DNA of 64,000 bases from Actinacidiphila sp. DG2A-62 (GTDB taxonomy: Bacteria; Actinomycetota; Actinomycetes; Streptomycetales; Streptomycetaceae), in the NCBI RefSeq assembly GCF_035825295.1, contig NZ_JAYMGI010000002.1:1240001-1304000 (forward strand), given 5' to 3'. The notes beneath the pieces were generated by a model that ran no database searches, had not been told where the DNA came from, and worked only from the letters and a program-made list of their open reading frames with translations. Shown in pieces: positions 19,201 through 26,400 of the stretch (positions are counted from its first letter, which is position 1; each line of letters begins with the position of its first letter). Made by a program: the position numbers and the translations under genes.

Positions 19201-21610
19201 CGCCGCGCAGCAGTCCGGCGGTCATCAGCGGCGGCCGGTCCAGCGGGACGGGTGTCCGCGCGATCTCCGCGACGAAGCCGCCGGACATGTCCTGGTCCAG
19301 CGCTCCCACGGCCTGCCGGCTCACCAGGCGGCCCGCGGCGTGCGGGGCGTAGGACCAGTGCGGCGTCCCGTCCTGGACGCGGACGGCGGCCCGCAGCAGG
19401 TCGTGCCGGGCCAGCACGTCGTCAAGGGCGGAGCGCAGCGCCGCGGGGGCGAGTGCGGCGGGCACGGCCAGCGCCCCGACGACGTTGCTGCCCGAGTCGT
19501 CGGCCAGGGCGCGGTTGAGCAGCCACAGCGGTTCCTGGGCGGGCGTCAGCGGGCTGCGGTCGCGCGGCGTGCGGGGCGAGGCAGCCACGGGCGTCGCGGC
19601 CGACCCGGCGGGTGCGCCGTCCTGCGCGCGGTCATGCGCGACGCCGCCGCCCCCGCCACCGGCCGCGCCCCTCGCCCTCACGCCCTCCGTCACCAACGAA
19701 CGCAGCCCCGCCAGGGAGACGTTGTCGCGCAGCAGGGCGGCGAGCGGGATGTCGACGGTGTGGAGTTCCGCGACCCTGGCCAGCAGTGTGGCGGCGGCCA
19801 GCGAGTGGCCGCCGAGGCTCAGGAAGCCGAGGTCGTCGCGGCGCGCGCCGGGCGCGGTGGGCAGCACGCGCCACCAGGCGCGCGCCAGCTCGTCCGGCGC
19901 CCGGTCGTCGGCGTCCGCGCGGTCGGGGGCCGCCGCACCGGTCGGGGCGTCGGCCGAGCCGTGGTCGGTCGCGTCGGCGTCGCGCAAGGCCGTCGACTCC
20001 CACCACTGCGCGGCCAGTTGGGCGATCCGCCGCCGGTCCGCCTTGCCGGAGGAGGTCAGCGGCAGCCGGTCGACCCAGCACAGGGCCCGCGGCACGTACG
20101 TCCGCGGCAGGCGCTCCCCGACGAAGCCGAGGACCTCGTGGTCGGCCGCCTCGGACCCGGCGTCCCCGGACCCGATACCGGCCTCCCCCGGCTCCGTGCG
20201 GCCGGGCGCGTCCCCCTCATCCGCCGCTCGCACCGTGACCGCGACCAGCTCCGGGCCCGAGCCGTCCGGTGACGGGACCGGGACGACGGTGGCGCGGCCG
20301 ACCGCGGGGTGGGTTTCCAGGACTGCCTCGACCTCGCCGGGCTCGATCCGCACGCCGCGGATCTTCAACTGGGCGTCGGCGCGGCCGAGGTAGTGGAGCA
20401 GGCCGTCCCGGACGGTGACGAGATCGCCGGTGCGGTACCAGCGCACGCCGTCGCGCACCGTGAACGCGGCTTCGGTCAGATCGGGGCGGGACACGTACCC
20501 CAGGGCCGCCTGGACGCCGCCGATCCACAGTTCCCCGGCCTGTCCCTCGGCCACCGGCTCGCCGTCGCCGCCGAGGACGCGCAGGTCGACGTTGTCGATG
20601 GGCCTGCCGATGGCCATGGGGTCGTGGGGTGCGATGTCCCGCGGCACCGGCCAGTGGGTGACGTCGATGGCCGCCTCGGTGGGCCCGTAGAGGTTGTGCA
20701 GCTCGGCGCCGAGCCGTGCGGAGAACCGGGCGGCGAGCGCCGAGGGGAGCTGTTCCCCGCTGCAGAACACCAGCCGCAGCGAGGTGTTGCGCTCGACCGG
20801 GGCGAGCCGCAGGTACGACTCCAGCATGGTCGGCACGAAATGGCAGACGGAGATCTGCTCCCCGCTGATCACCGAGGCGATCTCGCGGGCGTCGTAGTGG
20901 GCGTCGACCGGCGCGAAGACGCACCGCGCGCCGGTGACCAGCGGCAGGAAGAACTCCCAGCCCGCGACGTCGAAGGTGTAGGGGGTCTTCTGCAGCACCC
21001 GGTCCCCCGCGTCGAGACCGAACTCCCGCGCCATCCACAGGATCCGGTTGCTGAGGGCGGCCGCGCCGACCAGCACGGCCTTGGGGGTGCCGGTGGAGCC
21101 CGAGGTGAACAGCGCGTACACCGGGTCGTCCGCCGCCACCGGCCGCAGCGGCCCGACGTCCGGCTCGCGGTCTCCTCTCGCCACGTCTCGCGGCACCACG
21201 ACCACCGGCAGACCGGCCGGCGCCGCCGCCTTCTGATCCGCGGTCACGACGGCGCACAGCGGCCGGACCACGTCCATCATCACCGCGACCCGGGAGTCCG
21301 GCTCGTCGGTGGCGACAGGCACGTAGTGGCAACCGGCCTTGAGCACCCCGAGCAGGGCGACCAGCAGGTCGCTCTGCTGGGGCATCCGTAACACCACCGC
21401 GCCGCGGCGGCCACCGGTGGCGCGCAGGATCGAGGCAGCCGCGGCGTCGCTGAGCAGGTCGAGTTCGGCGTAGGTCAGGGACCGGTGCGGGTCGGAGCAC
21501 GCCACCGCGCCGGGGGTCCGCAGCCGCTGGACGCGGACCAGTCCGGGGATGCCGTGCGGCGCCGGGTGGGAGACGCGGGGTCCGCGCAGCGGCGCGGCCC
21601 CGCCGGTCAT
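16256..21610 (-). CDS. Two-module NRPS A(Ser)-PCP-C-A-PCP
   Basis: A 1784-residue NRPS. A1 (1-540): LFTSGSTGTPK, YGPTEA, YRTGD, and A10 Lys in LTSSGKADRR. The pocket residues I read are D-V-W-H-F-S-L-I-D-K, matching the serine code. PCP1 has GGHSL (~600). C (690-1110) has HHLVADQ at ~820 (Gly of HHxxxDG replaced by Gln). A2 (1155-1660) is divergent, with LFTSGTSGR, an unusual HDPLLRD where the pocket FDxxxW normally is, YGATET and a Lys in GRRRKAAG; no substrate predicted. PCP2 has GLTSM (~1704). There is no N-terminal C domain, so A1 is the likely starter. The Gly/Pro-rich linkers are normal. It is coupled to the PKS by an ATGA overlap. Confidence 0.92.
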   Translation of the reverse strand: MTGGAAPLRGPRVSHPAPHGIPGLVRVQRLRTPGAVACSDPHRSLTYAELDLLSDAAAASILRATGGRRGAVVLRMPQQSDLLVALLGVLKAGCHYVPVATDEPDSRVAVMMDVVRPLCAVVTADQKAAAPAGLPVVVVPRDVARGDREPDVGPLRPVAADDPVYALFTSGSTGTPKAVLVGAAALSNRILWMAREFGLDAGDRVLQKTPYTFDVAGWEFFLPLVTGARCVFAPVDAHYDAREIASVISGEQISVCHFVPTMLESYLRLAPVERNTSLRLVFCSGEQLPSALAARFSARLGAELHNLYGPTEAAIDVTHWPVPRDIAPHDPMAIGRPIDNVDLRVLGGDGEPVAEGQAGELWIGGVQAALGYVSRPDLTEAAFTVRDGVRWYRTGDLVTVRDGLLHYLGRADAQLKIRGVRIEPGEVEAVLETHPAVGRATVVPVPSPDGSGPELVAVTVRAADEGDAPGRTEPGEAGIGSGDAGSEAADHEVLGFVGERLPRTYVPRALCWVDRLPLTSSGKADRRRIAQLAAQWWESTALRDADATDHGSADAPTGAAAPDRADADDRAPDELARAWWRVLPTAPGARRDDLGFLSLGGHSLAAATLLARVAELHTVDIPLAALLRDNVSLAGLRSLVTEGVRARGAAGGGGGGVAHDRAQDGAPAGSAATPVAASPRTPRDRSPLTPAQEPLWLLNRALADDSGSNVVGALAVPAALAPAALRSALDDVLARHDLLRAAVRVQDGTPHWSYAPHAAGRLVSRQAVGALDQDMSGGFVAEIARTPVPLDRPPLMTAGLLRGAGESVLALSLHHLVADQRGLELVLADIAFAYTARSAGAVPKWPAEAPSFADFAHGRAAAVGSPAWQADLAHWQELLDDAPVRTALPFRLSGPQAPTLAGRRFTAALGARTSRRIDALLARDGHTRATYFLACVASVIAAWSGEQTVAIGMPVSRRVRPQEAELAGLVLGTVPLWLTAGEQSDRDALLRHVRDRALEALDHLTPTFQAIVRQLGLPPSPRDNPLFQVWVNDLSRIGPPPAFVGVPARWLDVAPPAALFDLNFYLREGDDGLRLELVCRDDLYDDAVARELLRQVADTAAAFADETEAPGLPLSGLAGAASAAARTTAAAEPGFAATPVPAPVPAPAPVPAVLAMVRAAAARRPDAVAVSVAGAVSTQGAGRAGRVRTYAQLLADVARTAGALAAAGAGPQDVVELRAGRTADLPAALLGAWAAGAAVAVTDGGLPPAVLDEQRRLLRPAVVLTTGRGEPPAPVTDPVPRPLPGVGHVLFTSGTSGRPAAVKVPPEALAGTLDWYVRTYGFSAADRVVMAGGLGHDPLLRDILAPLTVGGRVVVPPEDVFSAPDRLFALLRDERVTVLHATPALLELILAGRPRPDSLPSGGTGGGSGRGPGEAPGGGPGTDRLDDLRLVVSGGAPLTAGLVRELRTVTAARVVNAYGATETPQLASVHEAAAAGGSPPAGLPDAAALPVGTGAGDAELLVLRPDGTPAPVGHAGEIVVRSPHLAAGYLDGSGRTGGFTVDGAFRTGDRGRRDPSGAVVPDGRLDRQVSLDGHRLDPEQVERAALGHPGVHRALARLIPTPAGSALSLSVVARPGGDPLDIADLRGHLRRHLPRWAVPTELRVVDDVEPGRRRKAAGPHPAIPSPRAPRDASRAEQLADQIAGLLRSVTGADVPRGENFFDAGLTSMTLVRLHALLSERLATDFPVTAMFEHPNLTALARFLADGPPPVPPREVRYQPQAGEGAHQRRQLRQRIRRDLDRGQA

Positions 21611-21728
21611 GCCTCCCCCCGTGCGGCCGGGGCCGTCTGCGTGGATGCGGGCATGTTCGGCTTCCCCCTGTCCCGTCGTCCAGTGCTTCTGACGTGCTGT
21701 GGTTCCTGCCGCGCGTGCGCGGACCCGG

Positions 21729-22571
21729 TCAGAGGGGCTGGAGCGCGACCGCCTCCGGATCGGAGAGGAACACCGGCCGGGGCTCGGCGACGTCCTGGGG
21801 ACTGTTGCTGACGCTGTTGTAGACGAACATCAGCATCGCCCGCCGGAACGGCGAGATGTTGGCGGCCGAGGAGTGCAGGATGTTCGGGTGGAACATGAGG
21901 ATCGAGCCGGCGGGTCCCTTGGGGCTGACCAGCCCCTTGGCGCGGGCGAGTTCCTCGATGATCGACGGGCGGACCTGGAACTTCTCGTCGGCGGTCAGCG
22001 TCGCGACCCAGGCCGGCGCGTCCTCGTAGCCCAGCGGCATCCCGTCGACGTCCGTGCCGGCCAGCAGGCCCTCGGCGTGCGAGCCGGGGACGAAGGTCAA
22101 CGGGCCGTTGAACTCGGTGACCTCGTCCAGGAAGACCGCCACGTTGACCAGGTCGGGTTTCTGGATGCCGTCGCCCTGGAGCCAGTAGACGTAGTCCTGG
22201 TGCCACTCCCACTGGTCGCCGGCGAACGGCGCCTTGATGTTGATCTTCGACTGGTGCACATACACGTCGTCGCCGAGCAGCTGGCGGACCGCGCCGAGCA
22301 GGGCGGGCAGCCGGGTCAGCGCGGCGATCTCGGGCTGGGTGCGGTGCAGGCCGTAGACCGAGCGGACGGTGCTGCCGTCGCGCTCCAGGATCCGCGCCGG
22401 GCTGTCCTCGGCGAGCACCGAAGGCATCACGCGCGCCACGGTGCCGAGCACGTCCGCGGGCAGGAAGTCCGGCGGAAGGAGCAGATAGCCCGTACGGCGG
22501 TACTGCGCGAGCAGTTCGGGCCCGAGCGGTTGCAGGAGTTCACCGGACGCGCCTGCTGCTGTCTGAGTCAT
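21729..22571 (-). CDS. Phytanoyl-CoA dioxygenase (PhyH)-family Fe(II)/2-oxoglutarate hydroxylase
   Basis: A 280-residue non-heme iron oxygenase. The iron facial triad is visible as WEWHQDY (HxD, ~123) and FHPNILHSS (~232), with a 2-oxoglutarate-binding Arg in SPFRRAM. The closest pattern is ectoine-hydroxylase-like and amino-acid hydroxylases (DVYVHQSKINIKAPF). It probably hydroxylates or desaturates a free or carrier-bound amino acid for the NRPS. ATG 22571 has a GGGAGGG site. It lies between the DGPF gene and the NRPS, reading into the core operon with a 118-base gap. Confidence 0.88.
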   Translation of the reverse strand: MTQTAAGASGELLQPLGPELLAQYRRTGYLLLPPDFLPADVLGTVARVMPSVLAEDSPARILERDGSTVRSVYGLHRTQPEIAALTRLPALLGAVRQLLGDDVYVHQSKINIKAPFAGDQWEWHQDYVYWLQGDGIQKPDLVNVAVFLDEVTEFNGPLTFVPGSHAEGLLAGTDVDGMPLGYEDAPAWVATLTADEKFQVRPSIIEELARAKGLVSPKGPAGSILMFHPNILHSSAANISPFRRAMLMFVYNSVSNSPQDVAEPRPVFLSDPEAVALQPL

Positions 22572-22672
22572 GGATCCGACCCTCCCTTGGTCGTGGGGCC
22601 ACCGCCCGCCTGGGGCCGCCGCGGCTCCTGGTCTGGATCCGGCTCGCCCCGCACGAGCCGGCGTTGCGCGAC

Positions 22673-23008
22673 TTACCAGAACGGACGGACGTCGATGGTG
22701 CCGAAGCGGGCGACCGGGTGCTTGCCGGCCACCTCGATGGCCTCGTCGAGGTCGGCGCACTCGATGATGTCGTAGCCGGCGATGTGCTCCTTGGTGTCCG
22801 CGAAGGGGCCGTCGGCGACGGCCACCTTGCCGTCCCGCACCCGGACCGTGGTGGCGTCGCTGACCGGCCGCAGCCGGCTGCCCTGCAGCCGCACCCCGCG
22901 CCCGTCCATCTCCGTCACCCAGTCGGCGGTGCCGACCGCCATGCCCGCCTCGTCCTCGGGCGTGACCTCGGTGTTCGGGTCGGCACAGATCAACAGCAGG
23001 TACTTCAT
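22673..23008 (-). CDS. DGPF/YCII-domain protein inside the cluster
   Basis: A 111-residue paralogue of the 169-507 protein, with VADGPFADTKEHIAGYDIIECADLDEA. It starts at ATG 23008 with AGGAGA upstream. It heads the PhyH-NRPS-PKS-LanB run and is preceded at 23105-23132 by the same ECF-type promoter motif that precedes the sigma-linked DGPF gene. A DGPF gene without its own sigma neighbour, sharing a promoter motif with the distant pair, ties this operon to the same sigma factor. The function of the family is unknown; YCII folds can be small lyase- or dehydrochlorinase-like enzymes. Confidence 0.88.
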   Translation of the reverse strand: MKYLLLICADPNTEVTPEDEAGMAVGTADWVTEMDGRGVRLQGSRLRPVSDATTVRVRDGKVAVADGPFADTKEHIAGYDIIECADLDEAIEVAGKHPVARFGTIDVRPFW

Positions 23009-23104
23009 GATGTCTTCTCCTTCTTCGCGCCTTCTCGCGCCTGACGCACGTCGTGTGCGCAGCCGGTCATGGCTGTTCGTTGCCTGTTCGGTCTCCCGGG
23101 GGTG

Positions 23105-23132
23105 CGACGAACGGGAGGGCTGCGGATGGACA
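23105..23132 (-). promoter_or_regulatory. ECF-type promoter motif upstream of DGPF2-PhyH-NRPS-PKS-LanB
   Basis: Minus strand: TGTCCA, 14 bases, GTTCGTCG. It is an exact match, about 97 bases upstream of ATG 23008 and just past the stop of the cyclase gene. It is the probable main promoter of the core operon. Confidence 0.72.
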
Positions 23133-23158
23133 GTCGGCGGTGTGGCGCCCGGGTGCGG

Positions 23159-23824
23159 CTACCCGGCGACGGCGTAGGCGCGGACCGGGAAACTGCCCAT
23201 GCCCACCACCGGCGGCGGGGCGACGTGGAAACGGAAGCCGGTCTGCGGCAGCCGCTCGAGAGCGGTCAGGTGCTCGACGATCGCGATCCCCGCGGCGAGC
23301 AGACCGGTGTGCGCGGGCCGGGCCAGATCGGCCATGTCGTCGATGTTGACCGAGTCGATGCCGACCACCGCCGCGCCCTGGGCGACCAGCCACTGCACGG
23401 CCCCGGCGGTGAGGAACGGGTGGCCGGGGTCGCCGTACTTGTCGGTCGCCCAGTGCCGGTCCCAGCCGGTGCGCACCAGCACCGCACGGCCGGCCACCTG
23501 GTGCGCCGACAGGACCTCGGGGCCGATCGCCCGGTCGGGGCCGGTGGCGTCGACCACGACGCCCTCCACGTCGACCAGCCGGGACAGGTCGAGCCCGGAG
23601 AGGTCGGGGCCGTCGTGGTGGCGGTGGAACGGCGCGTCGAGATAGGTGCCGGTGTTGGCCACCATCGCGATCCGGCCGATCTGGAACTCGGTGCCCGGCG
23701 CGTAGCGCGGCCGGGACTCGTCTCGGGACATGTGGTCGCTGATCTCCGGTCCCGGCAGGCCGGGGTAGGTGATCATGCCGTGCTCGATGGGGTGGGACAG
23801 GTCGATGATGGTTCGGCCGCTCAC
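23159..23824 (-). CDS. Cyclase-family (kynurenine-formamidase-like) metal hydrolase
   Basis: A 221-residue member of the cyclase family (PF04199 type). The fold markers are IDLSHPIEHGMITYPGLPGPE at the start and the metal-site segment NTGTYLDAPFHRH, in place of the classic HxGTHxDxPxH. Asp and the last His are kept; two His are Asn and Tyr, a variant I have seen in other actinobacterial members. Family members hydrolyse amides or close rings. GTG 23824 has AGGAGT 8 bases upstream. It is the last gene of the condensation-TauD-oxidase-PPOX-cyclase operon, 12 bases after the PPOX stop. Confidence 0.85.
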   Translation of the reverse strand: MSGRTIIDLSHPIEHGMITYPGLPGPEISDHMSRDESRPRYAPGTEFQIGRIAMVANTGTYLDAPFHRHHDGPDLSGLDLSRLVDVEGVVVDATGPDRAIGPEVLSAHQVAGRAVLVRTGWDRHWATDKYGDPGHPFLTAGAVQWLVAQGAAVVGIDSVNIDDMADLARPAHTGLLAAGIAIVEHLTALERLPQTGFRFHVAPPPVVGMGSFPVRAYAVAG

Positions 23825-23836
23825 AGTGGCGTACTC

Positions 23837-24427
23837 CTAGGGTTGTCGGACCGGCAGCAGCCCGTCGTACTCGGGCTTGAGCTTCCAGTCGGGGTCCGGG
23901 GGCCGGTAGCCCGGTCGCGGACAGTGCCGCGAGTGCTCGCCGGTCCGCGGGTCGTGCAGATAGCGGGGGCAGTTCTCGAAGACCGCGCGGACGGCGACCC
24001 TCAGCACGGCCTCCGCGCCGTGATGCGGGCCGACGGCGGCCGGATCGGTCAGTACCTCGCAGCTGCCGTTGACCCGCAGCTTGGCGGGCACGCCGGGGAA
24101 GAGGAAGAGCAGGCCGATCTGCTGCCGCGCGGCGGCGTTGCCCAGCGTGCGGTACATCCCGTTGCCGTCGTAGCTGGGGATCTCCAGGGTCCGGGAGTTC
24201 GGCACCTGGACGAAGCCGGGCAGGCCGCCCTTGTACGAGCAGTCGGGGAAGCCCTGCTCGTCGACGGTGGCCAGGTAGACCGCGTCGGCGCCGCGGATCC
24301 ACTCCATGTGCTCGTCCTCCAGCACGTCGAAGACGTAGCGGCGCGACAGGTGCGCCGCCAGATCCTCGGTGCCGAAGCGGCGCTGCAGTTCGCGGCTGCC
24401 GTCCTGGTAGAAGTCCTCAGGCTCCAT
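23837..24427 (-). CDS. Pyridoxamine-5'-phosphate-oxidase-family (split-barrel) flavoprotein
   Basis: A 196-residue split beta-barrel protein of the PPOX type: an N-terminal helix, HMEWIRGADAVYLATVDEQG, then PDCSYKGGLPGFVQV and SRTLEIPSYDGNG, the usual FMN- or heme-binding core. Such proteins oxidise or reduce small molecules with FMN, F420 or heme; which cofactor is used cannot be read here. It sits 15 bases after the diiron-oxidase-like gene and 12 before the cyclase gene, so all three are co-transcribed and probably act in sequence. Confidence 0.85.
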   Translation of the reverse strand: MEPEDFYQDGSRELQRRFGTEDLAAHLSRRYVFDVLEDEHMEWIRGADAVYLATVDEQGFPDCSYKGGLPGFVQVPNSRTLEIPSYDGNGMYRTLGNAAARQQIGLLFLFPGVPAKLRVNGSCEVLTDPAAVGPHHGAEAVLRVAVRAVFENCPRYLHDPRTGEHSRHCPRPGYRPPDPDWKLKPEYDGLLPVRQP

Positions 24428-24442
24428 GCCCGCACCGCCGGG

Positions 24443-25402
24443 TCACCGCACGGCCCGCATCTGCTGCCACACCCGCTCGTAGTAGGCGTTGGCCACCCGC
24501 TCGCGGGTGAGCGCGCCCATGCCGATCTCGCGCAGCGCCTCCGGGGAGTGGTGGGCCAGCGGCACGAGCACGTTCTCCAGCCACTCGGCGCCGTGGTCGG
24601 CGTCGACGTGGACGTGGATGCGCTGGTAGTGGATGACGTCGGCGGGCACGCCGAGCCTGCTGCAGCCGTCGACCATCGCCTGGAAGCGGGTCGGCGCGCT
24701 GTACTCCATCAGCCCCATCGCGGCCAGCGCGCGCGGCGCCAAGTGGCGGTGGATGCCGTACATCAGCACGAGGTTGGCGTTCTCGTAGACCTCCATGCCG
24801 CCCAGGTGCGAGATGTCGACGGCGCTGTCGGTGAGCCGGGCGCGCATGAAGCGAGCGGAGTGCTCGAACAGCCGGGTGTGCATCTGCTCCAGCTTGCCCT
24901 CGCCCATCTCGTCCCAGTAGTTCTCCGCCATGGTCAGCTTGCTGACGTCGCCGGCGCCGATCTGGGCGAGCGCGACGAGGTCGTCGAAGCGGCTGTCGAC
25001 GAGCTCCTCGGCGAGGAAGAACAGCGCGATCTCGTCGAGGGTGGCCTCCTCCGCGAGGTAACGGCAGAAGGCCGGCTGCACGTGGCGGGCGCGCAGGGCG
25101 GCGAACCAGTCGGCGAGCCCGTCCGCGGACTCCGGCAGCAGGGCGGTGTCCACCTGGCCGTCCTCCCAGCGCAGCCAGGCGTCCTCCACGGCGGCGATCT
25201 GCGGGTCGCCGTTGAGCCGCGGGACCTGCTGGAACGATTCGGCACCGCCCAGATAGGCGGTGTAGTAGCTGTGCAGCCGGTCCATCAGTTCGAGCCGCAC
25301 CGCGGCGTCCGGCGCGGCGCCGTCGCTCGGGAAGGCGGCGGCGACGTCCGCGTCGGTGATGCCGCGCTGCGTCGCGACGCTCCCCGGAATTGCCCCAACC
25401 AT
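24443..25402 (-). CDS. Heme-oxygenase-like diiron oxidase (iron-containing redox enzyme family)
   Basis: A 319-residue all-helical protein of the HDO group, whose known members include UndA, BesC and SznF. Acidic/His segments expected for metal binding are FFLAEELVDSRFDD, AENYWDEMGEGKLEQMH and RIHVHVDADHGAEW. The UndA-type ExxH on the first metal helix appears as ELVD, so the first ligand set may differ. HDOs use O2 to cleave C-C bonds, oxidise amines or make N-oxides. ATG 25402 with AGGAGG 6 bases upstream was preferred to a longer frame with no binding site. It is likely to build or modify an unusual amino acid for the cluster. Confidence 0.82.
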   Translation of the reverse strand: MVGAIPGSVATQRGITDADVAAAFPSDGAAPDAAVRLELMDRLHSYYTAYLGGAESFQQVPRLNGDPQIAAVEDAWLRWEDGQVDTALLPESADGLADWFAALRARHVQPAFCRYLAEEATLDEIALFFLAEELVDSRFDDLVALAQIGAGDVSKLTMAENYWDEMGEGKLEQMHTRLFEHSARFMRARLTDSAVDISHLGGMEVYENANLVLMYGIHRHLAPRALAAMGLMEYSAPTRFQAMVDGCSRLGVPADVIHYQRIHVHVDADHGAEWLENVLVPLAHHSPEALREIGMGALTRERVANAYYERVWQQMRAVR

Positions 25403-25458
25403 GATTGCCTCCTGTTGTGTCCCATCCCCGGGGTCCGTTCCCGGGCATGTCTGCGGAG

Positions 25459-25484
25459 CCGCACCGCGCACGGTTGCGGTGCGG
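25459..25484 (-). terminator. Hairpin between TauD and diiron oxidase genes
   Basis: Eight-bp arms CCGCACCG and CGGTGCGG with a 10-base loop lie in the 116-base gap 35 bases past the TauD stop. It may attenuate rather than stop transcription, since the genes on both sides read in the same direction and the next promoter motif is not here. Confidence 0.45.
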
Positions 25485-25518
25485 TCGGTCGTACTCGTGC
25501 GTGAACGAGGGCCGGCCC

Positions 25519-26367
25519 TTACATCACCGTGGTCCGGTAGAGCAGCCGGTGGTGGAGCCGGTGGTCGCACGCGGTGCGGGTGTGCATCGTGGCGTCGTTG
25601 TCCCAGATGACGAGGTCGCCGACGCTCCAGTGGTGCCGGTAGAGGTAGCGGTCGGCGGTGGCGTGGGCGTGCAGCTCGTCCAGCAGCCGGGTCGACTCGG
25701 CCTCGCCGAGGCCGACGATGCCGCTGATGATCATGCTGCCGAGCAGCAGCGACTTACGGCCGGTGACAGGGTGCCGCCTGACCAGCGGCTGTTCGACGTC
25801 GGGGGTGCGCTCACGCTCCTCGGGGGTCAGCGGCTTCTTGTGCGGGTTGGTCTTGAGCTCCTGGTCGACGAGGTAGGCCATGGAGTGCACCGCCCGCAGG
25901 TCCTCGATGCGTTCCTTCATGTCCGCCGGCAGCTCGTCGTACGCGGTGGTGGCGTCGGCGAAGACGGTGTCACCGCCCTCCTCGGGGGCCACCGCGGAGT
26001 AGAGCAGCGAGGCGCGGCTCATGACCTTCTTCCAGGAGTAGTCGGTGTGCCACTCCTCCTGGTCGTCGCCGTCGTAGAGGCCGATCGGCTCGCCGTTCTC
26101 GAAGATGTTGCTGATCTTCAGGACTTCGGGGTGCTCGGGCACGACGTACCGGGCGACCGGGTAGACGTCGAGCGGTCCGAAGTGCCGGCTGAAACGCACG
26201 TGGTCGGCGTGGTCCAGCTTCTGGCCGGGCAGCACGAGCACGCGGTAGCGGGTCAGGTCGTCGATCAGGCTGTCGGCGGTCGCCTGGTCCACCGGTTCCC
26301 TGAGGTCCAGCCCGGAGACGGTCGCGCCGAACACCGGGCTCAGCGCATCCAGTGTGTAGGACGTCAT
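25519..26367 (-). CDS. TauD/TfdA-family Fe(II)/2-oxoglutarate dioxygenase
   Basis: A 282-residue dioxygenase with HxD in EEWHTDYSW (~105), distal His in ATMHTRTACDH (~260), and 2-oxoglutarate Arg in LLYRTTV. The N-terminal GATVSGLDLREPV is typical of the TauD family. It likely hydroxylates an amino-acid or peptidyl intermediate. A GGGGAGA site precedes ATG 26367, 33 bases after the condensation gene. It is a second, unrelated 2-oxoglutarate oxygenase besides the PhyH protein. Confidence 0.92.
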   Translation of the reverse strand: MTSYTLDALSPVFGATVSGLDLREPVDQATADSLIDDLTRYRVLVLPGQKLDHADHVRFSRHFGPLDVYPVARYVVPEHPEVLKISNIFENGEPIGLYDGDDQEEWHTDYSWKKVMSRASLLYSAVAPEEGGDTVFADATTAYDELPADMKERIEDLRAVHSMAYLVDQELKTNPHKKPLTPEERERTPDVEQPLVRRHPVTGRKSLLLGSMIISGIVGLGEAESTRLLDELHAHATADRYLYRHHWSVGDLVIWDNDATMHTRTACDHRLHHRLLYRTTVM

Positions 26368-26400
26368 GAACTCTCCCCAACTTGTCGGCAGAATCAGGTT

